Part shown: positions 1-6,919 of the stretch, one piece after another
Layout of the letters: the number at the start of each line of letters is the position of its first letter
How positions within the stretch are numbered: position 1 is the first letter of the stretch
The notes under the pieces: model-generated
What the model was told of the DNA's origin: nothing
Seen by the model: the letters and a program-made list of their open reading frames with translations, nothing else
Databases searched by the model: none
Translations under genes and position numbers: made by a program
Source: Mucilaginibacter sp.
Lineage (GTDB): Bacteria; Bacteroidota; Bacteroidia; Sphingobacteriales; Sphingobacteriaceae
Direction: 5' to 3'
Length of the DNA: 34,181 nucleotides
NCBI GenBank assembly: GCA_031292485.1
Contig: JARLHA010000056.1
Coordinates: forward strand, 1-34,181

Positions 1-549
1 AAGACAGAAGCCATTTCGGGGGCCAGGTATGCAGGCTTACCCGACAGCAATATCCATTTTATGGCACTGCCTTTTTACGAAACGGGCAAGATCAAAAAGA
101 ATACCGCCGGGGAAGCGGACATACAGATCACGATGGAACTGTTACAAAAAGTAAAACCGCACCAGATCTTTGCTGCCGGCGACTTTGCCGACCCGAACGG
201 CACACACCTAGTTTGTTTCAATATCATCCTTGGCGCACTGAATAAACTAAAAGAAACCGAAGACTGGGTAAAAGATTGCTGGCTGTGGATGTACCGCGGG
301 GCATGGCAGGAATTTAATACCTGGGAGATAGAAATGGCCGTGCCGCTGTCGCCGCAGGAAGTGATCCGCAAGCGCAATGCTATTTTCAAACACCAAAGCC
401 AGAAAGACAGGCCGGTATTCCCGGGGGATGATGCCAGGGAGTTCTGGGTGAGGGCCGAGGACCGCACCCGCGAAACTGCCCGCAATTATGATAAACTGGG
501 TATGGCTGAGTATGAAGCTATGGAGGCTTTTGTGAGGTATCATTATTAA
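1..549 (+). CDS. nagB: Glucosamine-6-phosphate deaminase with PIG-L-like C-terminus, 3' part only
   Basis: The reading frame is open from the first base of the window and ends at TAA 547-549, so only about the last 182 residues are present. The text IFAAGDFADPNGTH followed by a WLWMYRGAW motif is what I recognise from the C-terminal half of the long Bacteroidota NagB proteins, in which a sugar isomerase/deaminase domain is joined to a PIG-L/LmbE-like deacetylase-type domain. NagB converts glucosamine-6-phosphate to fructose-6-phosphate and ammonia in the cytoplasm; the role of the fused end is not established from what is visible. The internal ATG at 61 is not the real start, because coding similarity continues upstream of it. 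A perfect hairpin ten bases after the stop probably ends transcription. Family assignment is from memory of conserved text; the catalytic domain lies outside the window. Confidence 0.8.
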   Translation, partial: KTEAISGARYAGLPDSNIHFMALPFYETGKIKKNTAGEADIQITMELLQKVKPHQIFAAGDFADPNGTHLVCFNIILGALNKLKETEDWVKDCWLWMYRGAWQEFNTWEIEMAVPLSPQEVIRKRNAIFKHQSQKDRPVFPGDDAREFWVRAEDRTRETARNYDKLGMAEYEAMEAFVRYHY

Positions 550-558
550 TTAAACACT

Positions 559-590
559 TTGTAGAGACGCAAAATATTGCGTCTCTACAA
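559..590. terminator. Perfect 14-bp hairpin (GTAGAGACGCAA family)
   Basis: Arms 559-572 and 577-590 are perfectly complementary around a 4-nt loop (AATA). It starts ten bases after the nagB stop codon and has short T/A flanks, so it can act as a terminator. The same core, GTAGAGACGCAA-N4-TTGCGTCTCTAC, recurs at 22211-22238 behind an unrelated gene, so it is a dispersed repeat as well as a likely terminator. Confidence 0.75.
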
Positions 591-655
591 TAAATCTTCT
601 CCTTAAAAACTATCCTTTATAGAAATCTTATTACCGGATGAGTTCTGCTGTAACG

Positions 656-910
656 CCGTACGGACAATACAAACGTTACAGCGTTACAAAACGATACAGG
701 CCCAGCCCTGAATGTCATGCTGAATTTATTTCGGCACCTCACATGCTAAGTGAACGAGCGCTGAGCCGCCTGCTTGTGGGCTACCTACCTGCGTGCTACC
801 TATCTATGGGGTGCTGAAACAAGTTCAGCATGACTTTCCCTTTTTTATTTTACGGATTGAAATTGCTGTATCGCACTGTATCGCTGTATCGTTTGTATGG
901 ACCCGTACGG
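656..910. repeat. Outer inverted repeat pair with GATACAG/GTTACAG words
   Basis: The left arm (656-699) and right arm (866-910) are inverted copies sharing CCGTACGG, ATACAAACG and repeated CTGTATCG/CGATACAG words, with a few mismatches. The right arm contains three near-tandem copies of CTGTATCG. The pair encloses another, unrelated inverted repeat (714-834), giving a nested structure. No open reading frame lies inside. This is part of the 550-1126 gene-free island. Confidence 0.7.
714..834. repeat. Inner inverted repeat, GTCATGCTGAA type
   Basis: Arms 714-738 and 810-834 are 25 nt each and complementary except for three positions. The outer ends read GTCATGCTGAA and TTCAGCATGAC. The roughly 70-bp middle has no coding potential. 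Elements with these ends are, from memory, common in intergenic DNA of Bacteroidota, so this is probably a non-autonomous dispersed element. It sits in the loop of the 656-910 inverted repeat. Confidence 0.7.
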
Positions 911-961
911 CGACACAGGTTAATCCGGTTTAAGGTTTACAGATGATTAAATAAAAGTATT

Positions 962-1063
962 TGTCGTTTCGAACGATAGAGAGAAATCTTATACACCTGA
1001 CATTACGCCTGCATAGTTCGGATGCAATACGTATAAGATTTCTCGCTCTCGCTCGAAATGACA
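962..1063. repeat. Inverted repeat ending in TGTC(G/A)TTTCGA / TCGAAATGACA
   Basis: Arms 962-994 and 1031-1063 are 33 nt with four mismatches and share the core GAGAAATCTTATAC. The element is bracketed by a 14-bp direct repeat, GTTAATCCGGTTTA, at 919-932 and 1075-1088. The direct repeats are 11-29 nt away from the arms, so they are not a clean target-site duplication. No coding potential. Confidence 0.7.
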
Positions 1064-1096
1064 TAAGTTGGTATGTTAATCCGGTTTACACCTATC

Positions 1097-1128
1097 AATG
1101 ACCCAATGACCTAACGACCCAATTGGTT
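1097..1128. repeat. Octamer array AATGACCC behind uvrA
   Basis: Four consecutive 8-bp units (AATGACCC, AATGACCT, AACGACCC, AATTGGTT) run from 1097 to 1128. The last unit overlaps the uvrA stop codon (TTA on the plus strand, 1127-1129). The same octamer word is used at 28068-28160, next to the SDR gene. It is one of the class of 7-9-bp arrays described in the findings. Confidence 0.65.
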
Positions 1129-4126
1129 AAAAACGCTCTTTAAGAAACTGCCCCGTATACGAATCCTTTTCCTTGATCAAATCCTCGGGCACCCCTTCAA
1201 ATATTACTTTACCGCCATTGTCACCGCCTTCGGGGCCGATGTCAATCACCCAATCGGCGCATTTAATTACATCCATATTGTGTTCAATAACGATGATGGT
1301 ATTGCCGTGTTCCAGCAGAGCGTCAAATGATTTGACGAGCTTTTTAATATCTGCAAAATGGAGGCCGGTGGTCGGTTCGTCAAAAATAAACAGGGTTTTA
1401 TTGGCATTGTTGCCTTTTACCAGGAAGGATGCCAGTTTAATACGCTGTGCCTCGCCGCCGGAGAGGGTATTGGAGGATTGCCCCAACTGCACGTATCCCA
1501 AACCAACATCCATTAAAGGTTTTATTTTGGCAATGATCTTTGGCTCTTTGGCAAAAAACTCCAAAGCTTCCTCAATGGTCATGTTTAAAACTTCTGATAC
1601 GTTTTTATCCTTATAGGTAACATCCAGGATATGCTGTTTAAAGCGTTTACCGCCGCAGGTTTCGCAGGTCAGGAAGATGTCCGCCATAAACTGCATTTCA
1701 ATCTTCACTTCGCCTTCTCCCTGGCAAACATCGCAACGGCCGCCCTCCACATTAAATGAAAATGCCGAAGGCTTTAAGCCTGCAGCTTTGGATACCGCCT
1801 GCCCGGCGTACAGGTTGCGGATCTCGTCCCAGGCCTTTACATAAGTAACCGGGTTGGAGCGCGATGAACGGCCGATGGGGTTTTGGTCCACCATCTCTAC
1901 CTGTTCCACCTTTTGGTAATCGCCTTCAATGCTATCGTAGGCACCGGTTTGCTCGGCGTTATAGTTGCCCAACGTTTTTTGCAGCGCCGGCGCCAGGATC
2001 CGTTTTACCAAACTTGTTTTACCGGAACCGGACACACCGGTAACCACCGTTAATATTCCTAAGGGAAATTTTGCGTTTACATGCTTCAGGTTATTTTCGC
2101 GCGCACCTTTTATTTCGATAAAGTCGTTCCATTTTCGGCGGCTTTTGGGGATGGCTATTTCGTCCCTGCCGCTCAGGTACCGGCCGGTAAGGCTTTTTTC
2201 ATCCTTAATAATTTCATCATAAGTGCCTGAAAAAACCAGATGACCGCCATGCGTACCGGCTTCGGGGCCGATATCGATGATATGGTCGGCCGCTTTCATG
2301 ATCTCCTCCTCGTGCTCCACCACCAATACCGTATTACCCACGTCGCGTAATGACTTTAATACATGGATCAACCGTTGGGTATCCCGCGGGTGCAATCCGA
2401 TACTAGGTTCGTCCAAAACGTATATGGAACCTACCAAACTGCTTCCCAATGAAGTGGCCAGGTTAATGCGCTGCGATTCGCCGCCCGAAAGGGTGTTTGA
2501 TAAACGGTTCAGCGTCAAATAACGTAACCCAACATCGTTTAAAAACGACAAGCGGTTAGTGATCTCCATCAGCAGGCGTTTGCCCACTTTTGCATCGGTT
2601 TCGTTAAGTTCAATGGTGTTAAAAAATTCAAGCGCCTTATCCAGCGGCATTAAAACCACATCAGTAATGGACTTGCCATTGATTTTAACATAAGATGCAT
2701 CCTGCCGTAAACGGCTGCCTTTACATTCAGGGCAGGTAGTTTTGCCGCGGTAACGTGATAGCATCACCCGGTATTGGATCTTATAGGTTTGCTCCTCCAG
2801 TTCCTTAAAAAAAGCATCCAGGCCGCGGAACCAGGGGTTACCAATCCATAACAACCTTTGTTGTGCTTCCGTCAGCTGGTTATACTGGCGATGTATGGGA
2901 AAATCGAACTTTAATGCATTTTTTATCAGCAAATCGTTCCATTCGCGCATCTTCTCACCCCGCCAGGGGGCAATAGCGCCCTCGTAAACGCTTTTGCTTT
3001 TATCGGGAATAACAAGATCCTCGTCAATACCGATCACCTTACCATAACCCTCGCAGCGCTTGCAGGCGCCATAAGGATTGTTAAAGCTGAAAAAGTTTGG
3101 CGAAGGCTCTTCAAAACGGATCCCATCCAGCTCAAACCTGTCGCAAAAAAAGCGTTCAGTTTCAAGACTTTCTGAAGTCCCCCCTACTGGGGGGGATGGG
3201 TGAGGGCTTTGCCGGCTAGGGGGGGCTGCATCCGGTTCTTTATATCTCACGTAACAATCGCCCTTGCCTTCAAAAAAAGCGGTCTGTATCGAGTCGCCCA
3301 GGCGGCTTACGGTTTCGTCCTCTTCGTTTTTAGTAATACGGTCGATGACGATGCGGACGGTTTGTGAGATAGTGAGTGTTTTTTGTCCATGGTCCATGGT
3401 CGATGGTCCATGGTCTTTTTCGGAACCCTCTCTGGCCTTTCCTTTCTTAACTTTCACCTTTTCGCTTTCGCCTTTCGCCTCTTCTGCTATCTCTTCCACC
3501 AGCCACGATCCGTCATCAACAATGCTCATGTCTTCCAGTAAGTCTTCAATTCGCGAAAGTTTACCGCGGAATTCAACCCTTACAAAACCTTTTTGCATCA
3601 GTACCGCAAGTTCTTCTTTTAAGCTGCGGTTATTATGCGGATATAAGGGGCAAAGCACAGTAACCTGGGAATCTGTCGGCAGCGTCATGATGAAATTGAT
3701 GACGTCGGTTACCGAATCCTTTTTCACAATACCGCCCGAAACAGGTGAAATGGTTTTACCGATCCGCGAGAAAAGCAGTTTCAGGTAATCGTAGATCTCA
3801 GTTGAAGTGCCCACGGTTGACCGGGGATTAGAGGTGATTACCTTTTGCTCGATAGCGATGGCCGGGGCTATCCCTTTTATATAATCAACATCCGGCTTAT
3901 TCATCCGCCCTAAAAACTGCCGGGCATAGGATGACAGGCTTTCCACATAACGGCGCTGCCCTTCGGCATATAAAGTATCAAACGCAAGCGATGATTTGCC
4001 CGAACCCGACATGCCCGTAACCACAACCAACTTGTTTTTGGGGATGGCCACATCCATATTTTTGAGATTGTGCACCCTTGCCCCTTTTATAATAATATGA
4101 TGCTGAGGATCTTTTTCTGCTTCCAT
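1127..4126 (-). CDS. uvrA: Excinuclease ABC subunit A (UvrA) with altered first zinc finger
   Basis: UvrA is the damage-sensing ATPase that loads UvrB in nucleotide excision repair. The 999-residue protein has two ABC ATPase halves: the first Walker A is GMSGSGKS at residues 38-45, the second is GVSGSGKT, and two LSGGE signatures precede DEP Walker B motifs. The region of about residues 115-300 corresponds to the UvrB-binding insertion. The C-terminal zinc module (CDVCQGEG ... CETCGGKR) is intact. The first zinc module is not: it has C328, C355 and C358 at the spacing of E. coli UvrA, but the fourth position (331) is F. Two low-complexity inserts, residues about 239-248 and 299-321, are encoded by intergenic-type repeats. 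ATG at 4126 sits four bases from a heptamer array. Length exceeds the usual 930-950 residues because of the inserts. It could be a UvrA paralogue working beside a canonical copy elsewhere. Confidence 0.93.
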   Translation of the reverse strand: MEAEKDPQHHIIIKGARVHNLKNMDVAIPKNKLVVVTGMSGSGKSSLAFDTLYAEGQRRYVESLSSYARQFLGRMNKPDVDYIKGIAPAIAIEQKVITSNPRSTVGTSTEIYDYLKLLFSRIGKTISPVSGGIVKKDSVTDVINFIMTLPTDSQVTVLCPLYPHNNRSLKEELAVLMQKGFVRVEFRGKLSRIEDLLEDMSIVDDGSWLVEEIAEEAKGESEKVKVKKGKAREGSEKDHGPSTMDHGQKTLTISQTVRIVIDRITKNEEDETVSRLGDSIQTAFFEGKGDCYVRYKEPDAAPPSRQSPHPSPPVGGTSESLETERFFCDRFELDGIRFEEPSPNFFSFNNPYGACKRCEGYGKVIGIDEDLVIPDKSKSVYEGAIAPWRGEKMREWNDLLIKNALKFDFPIHRQYNQLTEAQQRLLWIGNPWFRGLDAFFKELEEQTYKIQYRVMLSRYRGKTTCPECKGSRLRQDASYVKINGKSITDVVLMPLDKALEFFNTIELNETDAKVGKRLLMEITNRLSFLNDVGLRYLTLNRLSNTLSGGESQRINLATSLGSSLVGSIYVLDEPSIGLHPRDTQRLIHVLKSLRDVGNTVLVVEHEEEIMKAADHIIDIGPEAGTHGGHLVFSGTYDEIIKDEKSLTGRYLSGRDEIAIPKSRRKWNDFIEIKGARENNLKHVNAKFPLGILTVVTGVSGSGKTSLVKRILAPALQKTLGNYNAEQTGAYDSIEGDYQKVEQVEMVDQNPIGRSSRSNPVTYVKAWDEIRNLYAGQAVSKAAGLKPSAFSFNVEGGRCDVCQGEGEVKIEMQFMADIFLTCETCGGKRFKQHILDVTYKDKNVSEVLNMTIEEALEFFAKEPKIIAKIKPLMDVGLGYVQLGQSSNTLSGGEAQRIKLASFLVKGNNANKTLFIFDEPTTGLHFADIKKLVKSFDALLEHGNTIIVIEHNMDVIKCADWVIDIGPEGGDNGGKVIFEGVPEDLIKEKDSYTGQFLKERF
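3165..3232. repeat. C/G-run palindromic repeat inside uvrA coding sequence
   Basis: The segment contains CCCCCCTACTGGGGGGG followed by GGGTGAGGGC and a second CTAGGGGGGG run. It resembles the dispersed CCCTA/TAGGG palindromes at 33950-34140. It encodes uvrA residues about 299-321, a P/S/G-rich stretch (PPSRQSPHPSPPVGG) with no counterpart in ordinary UvrA. The reading frame is kept. Confidence 0.6.
3385..3412. repeat. Heptamer array GTCCATG inside uvrA coding sequence
   Basis: Four tandem 7-bp units (GTCCATG, GTCCATG, GTCGATG, GTCCATG) occupy 3385-3412. They encode uvrA residues about 239-248 (KDHGPSTMDHG context) in a lysine-rich linker within the UvrB-binding region. CCATGG is itself palindromic, so the array can fold on itself. 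Such arrays are otherwise intergenic in this window. Confidence 0.65.
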
Positions 4127-4129
4127 TTA

Positions 4130-4202
4130 GTTCATAGATCATGGTTCATGGTTCATAGCAGTTTACGTTTTGGCCATGAATCATGAACCATCAACTATGA
4201 AC
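4130..4202. repeat. Paired inverted heptamer arrays upstream of uvrA
   Basis: The left arm (4130-4157) is four heptamers: GTTCATA, GATCATG, GTTCATG, GTTCATA. The right arm (4175-4202) is CATGAAT, CATGAAC, CATCAAC, TATGAAC, the same word inverted. The loop is 17 bp. The left arm begins three bases from the uvrA start codon, so the uvrA leader would carry this hairpin. Confidence 0.7.
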
Positions 4203-4619
4203 TTTCACCCAAATTGCAAAAATCCTAAAATATTTAGCAGTATCCAAATGCGTATGAGAAATGATTGGGTTAATTAACGATAAAATGAATTGCTTGCATT
4301 GGACTGACAATTGACCTTATATATTGCAGGGATTTGCAGCAACCGTGGAAAAATAATACAATTTTATCACCAGGTGCATTTGCCGGCGAGGTTTCAAGAT
4401 ACAGCGTCACAACGATTGTAACTGCCATGTATTATATTAAATATTGTTAAATTATGTTAAATAGCGCATTTTCAGCCCATCGTCAAAAAATAATATTTGC
4501 TTTTTTGAGGATTAATTGTTTTATTTGGGATAACAATTTCTTAACCCCTAAGGCGAAACGATATAGATAAAACTCTACCTAAATAAAATATTTAGTTAAT
4601 TAAGTTAGCAGTTTTCTCT
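4203..4619 (+). promoter_or_regulatory. AT-rich leader of the sigma-factor gene with phased TTAAAT boxes
   Basis: This gene-free stretch holds no ORF. TTAAAT occurs three times at exactly 10-bp spacing (4437, 4447, 4457), which places the boxes on one face of the helix about 160 bp upstream of the sigma-factor start. A clear TAnnTTTG box could not be placed; TTTG-containing stretches near 4490-4540 do not have TA at the right distance. The rest is unremarkable AT-rich DNA. Confidence 0.35.
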
Positions 4620-5204
4620 ATGGATTTTCAATTGAAGAGTGATCAGGATCTCATCCATCTTTACATTGCAGGCGACGAAGGCGGGCTGGTTGAGCTGATC
4701 CGCAGATACCAATCAAAAATATATACCTCCGTTTACTTGCTGGTAAAAGACGAATACCTTGCCGAAGATATTTTTCAGGATACCTTTATTAAAGTTATCA
4801 ACACCTTAAAAGCGGGCAAATACAACGAAGAAGGCAAGTTTTTGCCCTGGGTAACCCGTATAGCTCATAATTTAGTGATCGATCATTTCCGCCGCGAAAA
4901 ACGGGCGCCGATGATCAACAACGGCGACGACTTTGATATTTTTGAAGTATTGGGTAATTATGATGAAAGCACAGAAGACCGCATGGTGCGCGAACAAACC
5001 TACAAGGACCTGAAGACACTGATTCATTTATTGCCTGCCGAACAAAAGGAAGTATTGATTATGCGGCATTTCGGCGATATGAGTTTCAAGGAAATTGCCG
5101 ACATTACCGATGTAAGCATTAATACTGCTCTTGGCCGTATGCGTTACGCGCTAAATAATTTACGCAAAATGATGCAAAGCAAAGAAATGAGTTTAAAAAA
5201 TTAA
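4620..5204 (+). CDS. ECF-type RNA polymerase sigma factor
   Basis: A 194-residue sigma-70-family protein with the two-domain ECF layout. Region 2 (about residues 25-95) contains the EYLAEDIFQDTF segment that contacts core polymerase and the -10-type box, and WVTRIAHNLVIDHFRREKR. Region 4 (about 130-185) contains LLPAEQKEVLIMRHF and the helix-turn-helix SFKEIADITDVSINTALGRMRYAL. It would direct polymerase to a specific promoter set. No anti-sigma gene with a transmembrane segment follows, so regulation by a membrane anti-sigma factor is not suggested. The 417-bp leader and a strong terminator at 5338 indicate a single-gene unit. Its location between uvrA and nth suggests an old conserved neighbourhood rather than a recent acquisition; that is inference from memory of other Bacteroidota. 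Confidence 0.9.
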   Translation: MDFQLKSDQDLIHLYIAGDEGGLVELIRRYQSKIYTSVYLLVKDEYLAEDIFQDTFIKVINTLKAGKYNEEGKFLPWVTRIAHNLVIDHFRREKRAPMINNGDDFDIFEVLGNYDESTEDRMVREQTYKDLKTLIHLLPAEQKEVLIMRHFGDMSFKEIADITDVSINTALGRMRYALNNLRKMMQSKEMSLKN

Positions 5205-5219
5205 TTGTGAGATCGGGTG

Positions 5220-5299
5220 GAGTGGTTGCTTGGCCTTTCCGGCATTGATTGAGTTAAAACGATCTTAATTAATATTCCGAAAGGTTAAAAAAACCACTC
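5220..5299. other. Imperfect long-range hairpin after the sigma-factor gene
   Basis: GAGTGGTT (5220-5227) pairs with AACCACTC (5292-5299), and CCTTTCCGG (5234-5242) pairs with CCGAAAGG (5277-5284) with one bulge. The apical loop is AT-rich. It sits directly after the sigma-factor stop and before the stronger terminator at 5338. It may be a 3'-UTR structure; nothing identifies it as a known RNA. Confidence 0.35.
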
Positions 5300-5337
5300 G
5301 CTTGATCCTTTTCTTTATAAATGGACCTCAATTAGTT

Positions 5338-5375
5338 AAAAGGGTTGTAAAATCTTAAATTTTACAACCCTTTTT
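5338..5375 (+). terminator. Strong intrinsic terminator of the sigma-factor transcript
   Basis: A perfect 15-bp stem (5338-5352 with 5360-5374, core AGGGTTGTAAAA) with a 7-nt loop ends in TTTTT. Because the arms also start with AAAA, it could work in both directions, but only plus-strand genes are nearby. Confidence 0.85.
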
Positions 5376-5512
5376 CATTTAGCCCCAATACCATATTTAC
5401 AATTACGGCATCTCAAATAAAAAAATTTCATTTAATTTTCATCTTCATAAAATATTATATTTATGCTGTCGTTAATAATCTGTAAACCACTAAAAAAACA
5501 CAAAAAAAGCTT

Positions 5513-5707
5513 ATGGATGAAACCTTTACAACAACTTTAAATTTACTTACTAACAAAGCTAAGGTGAACGAGGAATTGCAAGAGAACCTGGAAGGCGACG
5601 AGTTAATGTTTTACCATTCGCTACGCGCTGATCTGGACCTTTTGGCAAAAAGCCCGAAAGTTCAAACAGTTCACCAGATCATGGATTACTCCAAGAGTCT
5701 CCGTTAG
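5513..5707 (+). CDS. Small acidic protein of unknown function, 64 aa
   Basis: I do not recognise a named family. The protein is 64 residues, soluble, without signal peptide or membrane segment, predicted mostly helical (NLLTNKAKVNEELQENLEGDELMFYHSLRADLDLL), and ends SKSLR. It starts at an ATG after an A-rich stretch typical of Bacteroidota translation initiation, lies on the same strand as its neighbours, and is separated from the sigma-factor gene by a terminator, so it has its own transcript. The balanced amino-acid composition and the absence of any overlapping better frame argue that it is real. A function linked to the sigma factor is only suggested by position. Confidence 0.6.
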   Translation: MDETFTTTLNLLTNKAKVNEELQENLEGDELMFYHSLRADLDLLAKSPKVQTVHQIMDYSKSLR

Positions 5708-5794
5708 AAGTAAAAAAAATCGCTGGTTCACAGGTCACGATTGTTTCGATAACAATAGGTGATTTGTGAACCTTTCTATTTTACTATAGTTTAT

Positions 5795-5971
5795 TGGTTC
5801 ACTGGTTCATTAGTTCATTGGTGGAATAGTTTGTTAGCTTATTGGCGGTTGACTACTAACTGGCGAAATTTTTCGATTGATTTTGTGATATTCTATTTAT
5901 TATGGATTATTGCGCTTTAATATGCCCACCTGCAAATACCAATGAACCAGTGAACTATTGAACCAATGAAC
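5795..5971. repeat. Paired inverted octamer arrays; right arm contains the nth start codon
   Basis: The left arm (about 5795-5822) has GTTCACTG, GTTCATTA, GTTCATTG. The right arm (5943-5971) has TGAACCAG, TGAACTAT, TGAACCAA, TGAAC, the same word inverted. The nth start codon ATG 5966-5968 is inside the last unit, so codons 1-2 of nth are array sequence. The spacer of about 120 bp is AT-rich and non-coding. Confidence 0.75.
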
Positions 5972-6727
5972 AAAAAGGACCGCTACAAAAACTTCGTTGA
6001 ATATTTCTCCAAACAACAACCTAACCCGGTTACAGAGTTGCACTATGACAACCCGTTTCAGTTACTGGTCGCGGTTATTCTTTCGGCGCAGTGTACTGAT
6101 AAGCGGATCAACCAGGTAACGCCGGCATTATTTGAGCGCTTTCCGGCACCACAGGCACTGGCTGAAGCCAGCGTTGACGAAGTTTTTAATTATATCCGCA
6201 GTGTAAGCTACCCTAACAATAAAGCCAAACATTTGGTGGGTATGGCCAAAATATTGGTGGATACTTTTCATGGCGAAGTACCTTCGGACATCGACGACCT
6301 GCAAAAAATGCCGGGCGTCGGCCGCAAGACGGCTAATGTAATTGCGTCGGTAGTATTTGATGCCCCGGCGATAGCGGTGGACACGCATGTTTTCAGGGTA
6401 TCGGCCCGCATCGGTTTAACCAGCAATGCGCGTACCCCTTTAGCGGTAGAAAAGCAACTGGTAAAATATCTTCCTGAAAACTTATTAGGTGTTGCTCACC
6501 ATTGGCTCATCCTGCATGGCCGCTACATCTGCCTGGCCCGCAGTCCTAAATGCGAACAATGCCCCATCAGCTGGTTTTGTAAATATTACGAGCAAACCCA
6601 TACCGAAACGGCGCTTAAAAAAGCAGAAGCGGCAAAAGTTAAAAAGGCTAAGGAGCAGAAAAAGAAGGTTGCTTTAAATAAGATCAGCAAGGAGCTGGTA
6701 AAGCGAAGTGTTGATAAAATTGGTTGA
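5966..6727 (+). CDS. nth: Endonuclease III (DNA glycosylase/AP lyase)
   Basis: Nth removes oxidised pyrimidines from DNA and cleaves the resulting AP site in base-excision repair. The 253-residue protein shows the helix-hairpin-helix MPGVGRKTANV with catalytic Lys121, the catalytic Asp139 in VDTHVFRV, and the [4Fe-4S] loop Cys189-x6-Cys196-x2-Cys199-x5-Cys205. The C-terminal 40 residues beyond the iron-sulphur loop are lysine-rich, longer than the E. coli enzyme (211 residues), and may add nonspecific DNA contact. The start at 5966 is the last ATG before conserved sequence and lies inside an octamer repeat array; the stop at 6725-6727 lies inside another array. It is followed by recA and lies near uvrA, forming a repair-gene neighbourhood though not one operon. 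Confidence 0.95.
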   Translation: MNKKDRYKNFVEYFSKQQPNPVTELHYDNPFQLLVAVILSAQCTDKRINQVTPALFERFPAPQALAEASVDEVFNYIRSVSYPNNKAKHLVGMAKILVDTFHGEVPSDIDDLQKMPGVGRKTANVIASVVFDAPAIAVDTHVFRVSARIGLTSNARTPLAVEKQLVKYLPENLLGVAHHWLILHGRYICLARSPKCEQCPISWFCKYYEQTHTETALKKAEAAKVKKAKEQKKKVALNKISKELVKRSVDKIG

Positions 6728-6850
6728 TTAAGTTGATTAGGTTGATTAAGTTAGCTGTTGTTTAGTTGAATTTTGATAATTAACATAAATCCTAAAGCTT
6801 GATTTTATTATCCAATCAACTTAATCAACCCAATCCAACTTAACCAACTA
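6722..6850. repeat. Paired inverted 9-mer arrays spanning the nth stop codon and recA upstream region
   Basis: The left arm is GGTTGATTA, AGTTGATTA, GGTTGATTA, AGTTAG (6722-6754), and the nth TGA stop (6725-6727) is within the first unit. The right arm (about 6812-6850) reads CCAATCAAC, TTAATCAAC, CCAATCCAAC, TTAACCAAC, the same word inverted. The arms could form a long stem in the nth 3' UTR and so act as terminator between nth and recA. Confidence 0.75.
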
Positions 6851-6891
6851 AATAATTACTAAAAAAATTAGCATTTATCAAAAATACTTTT

Positions 6892-6899
6892 TACATTTG
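6892..6899 (+). promoter_or_regulatory. -7 promoter box of recA
   Basis: TACATTTG matches the Bacteroidota -7 consensus TAnnTTTG perfectly and lies 20 bases before the recA start. No convincing -33 TTTG was found at 19-21 nt upstream, and no palindromic LexA-type operator was recognised. Confidence 0.6.
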
Positions 6900-6919
6900 T
6901 TTTCACAATTATTACAAAG

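Noticed and set aside
919..1088. Insertion sequence with target duplication at the 14-bp direct repeats
   Set aside because: Direct repeats are 11-29 nt from the inverted arms and no transposase frame is present.
3264..3788. 174-codon plus-strand frame inside uvrA
   Set aside because: It is fully antisense to conserved UvrA coding sequence and its serine-rich translation looks like a shadow.
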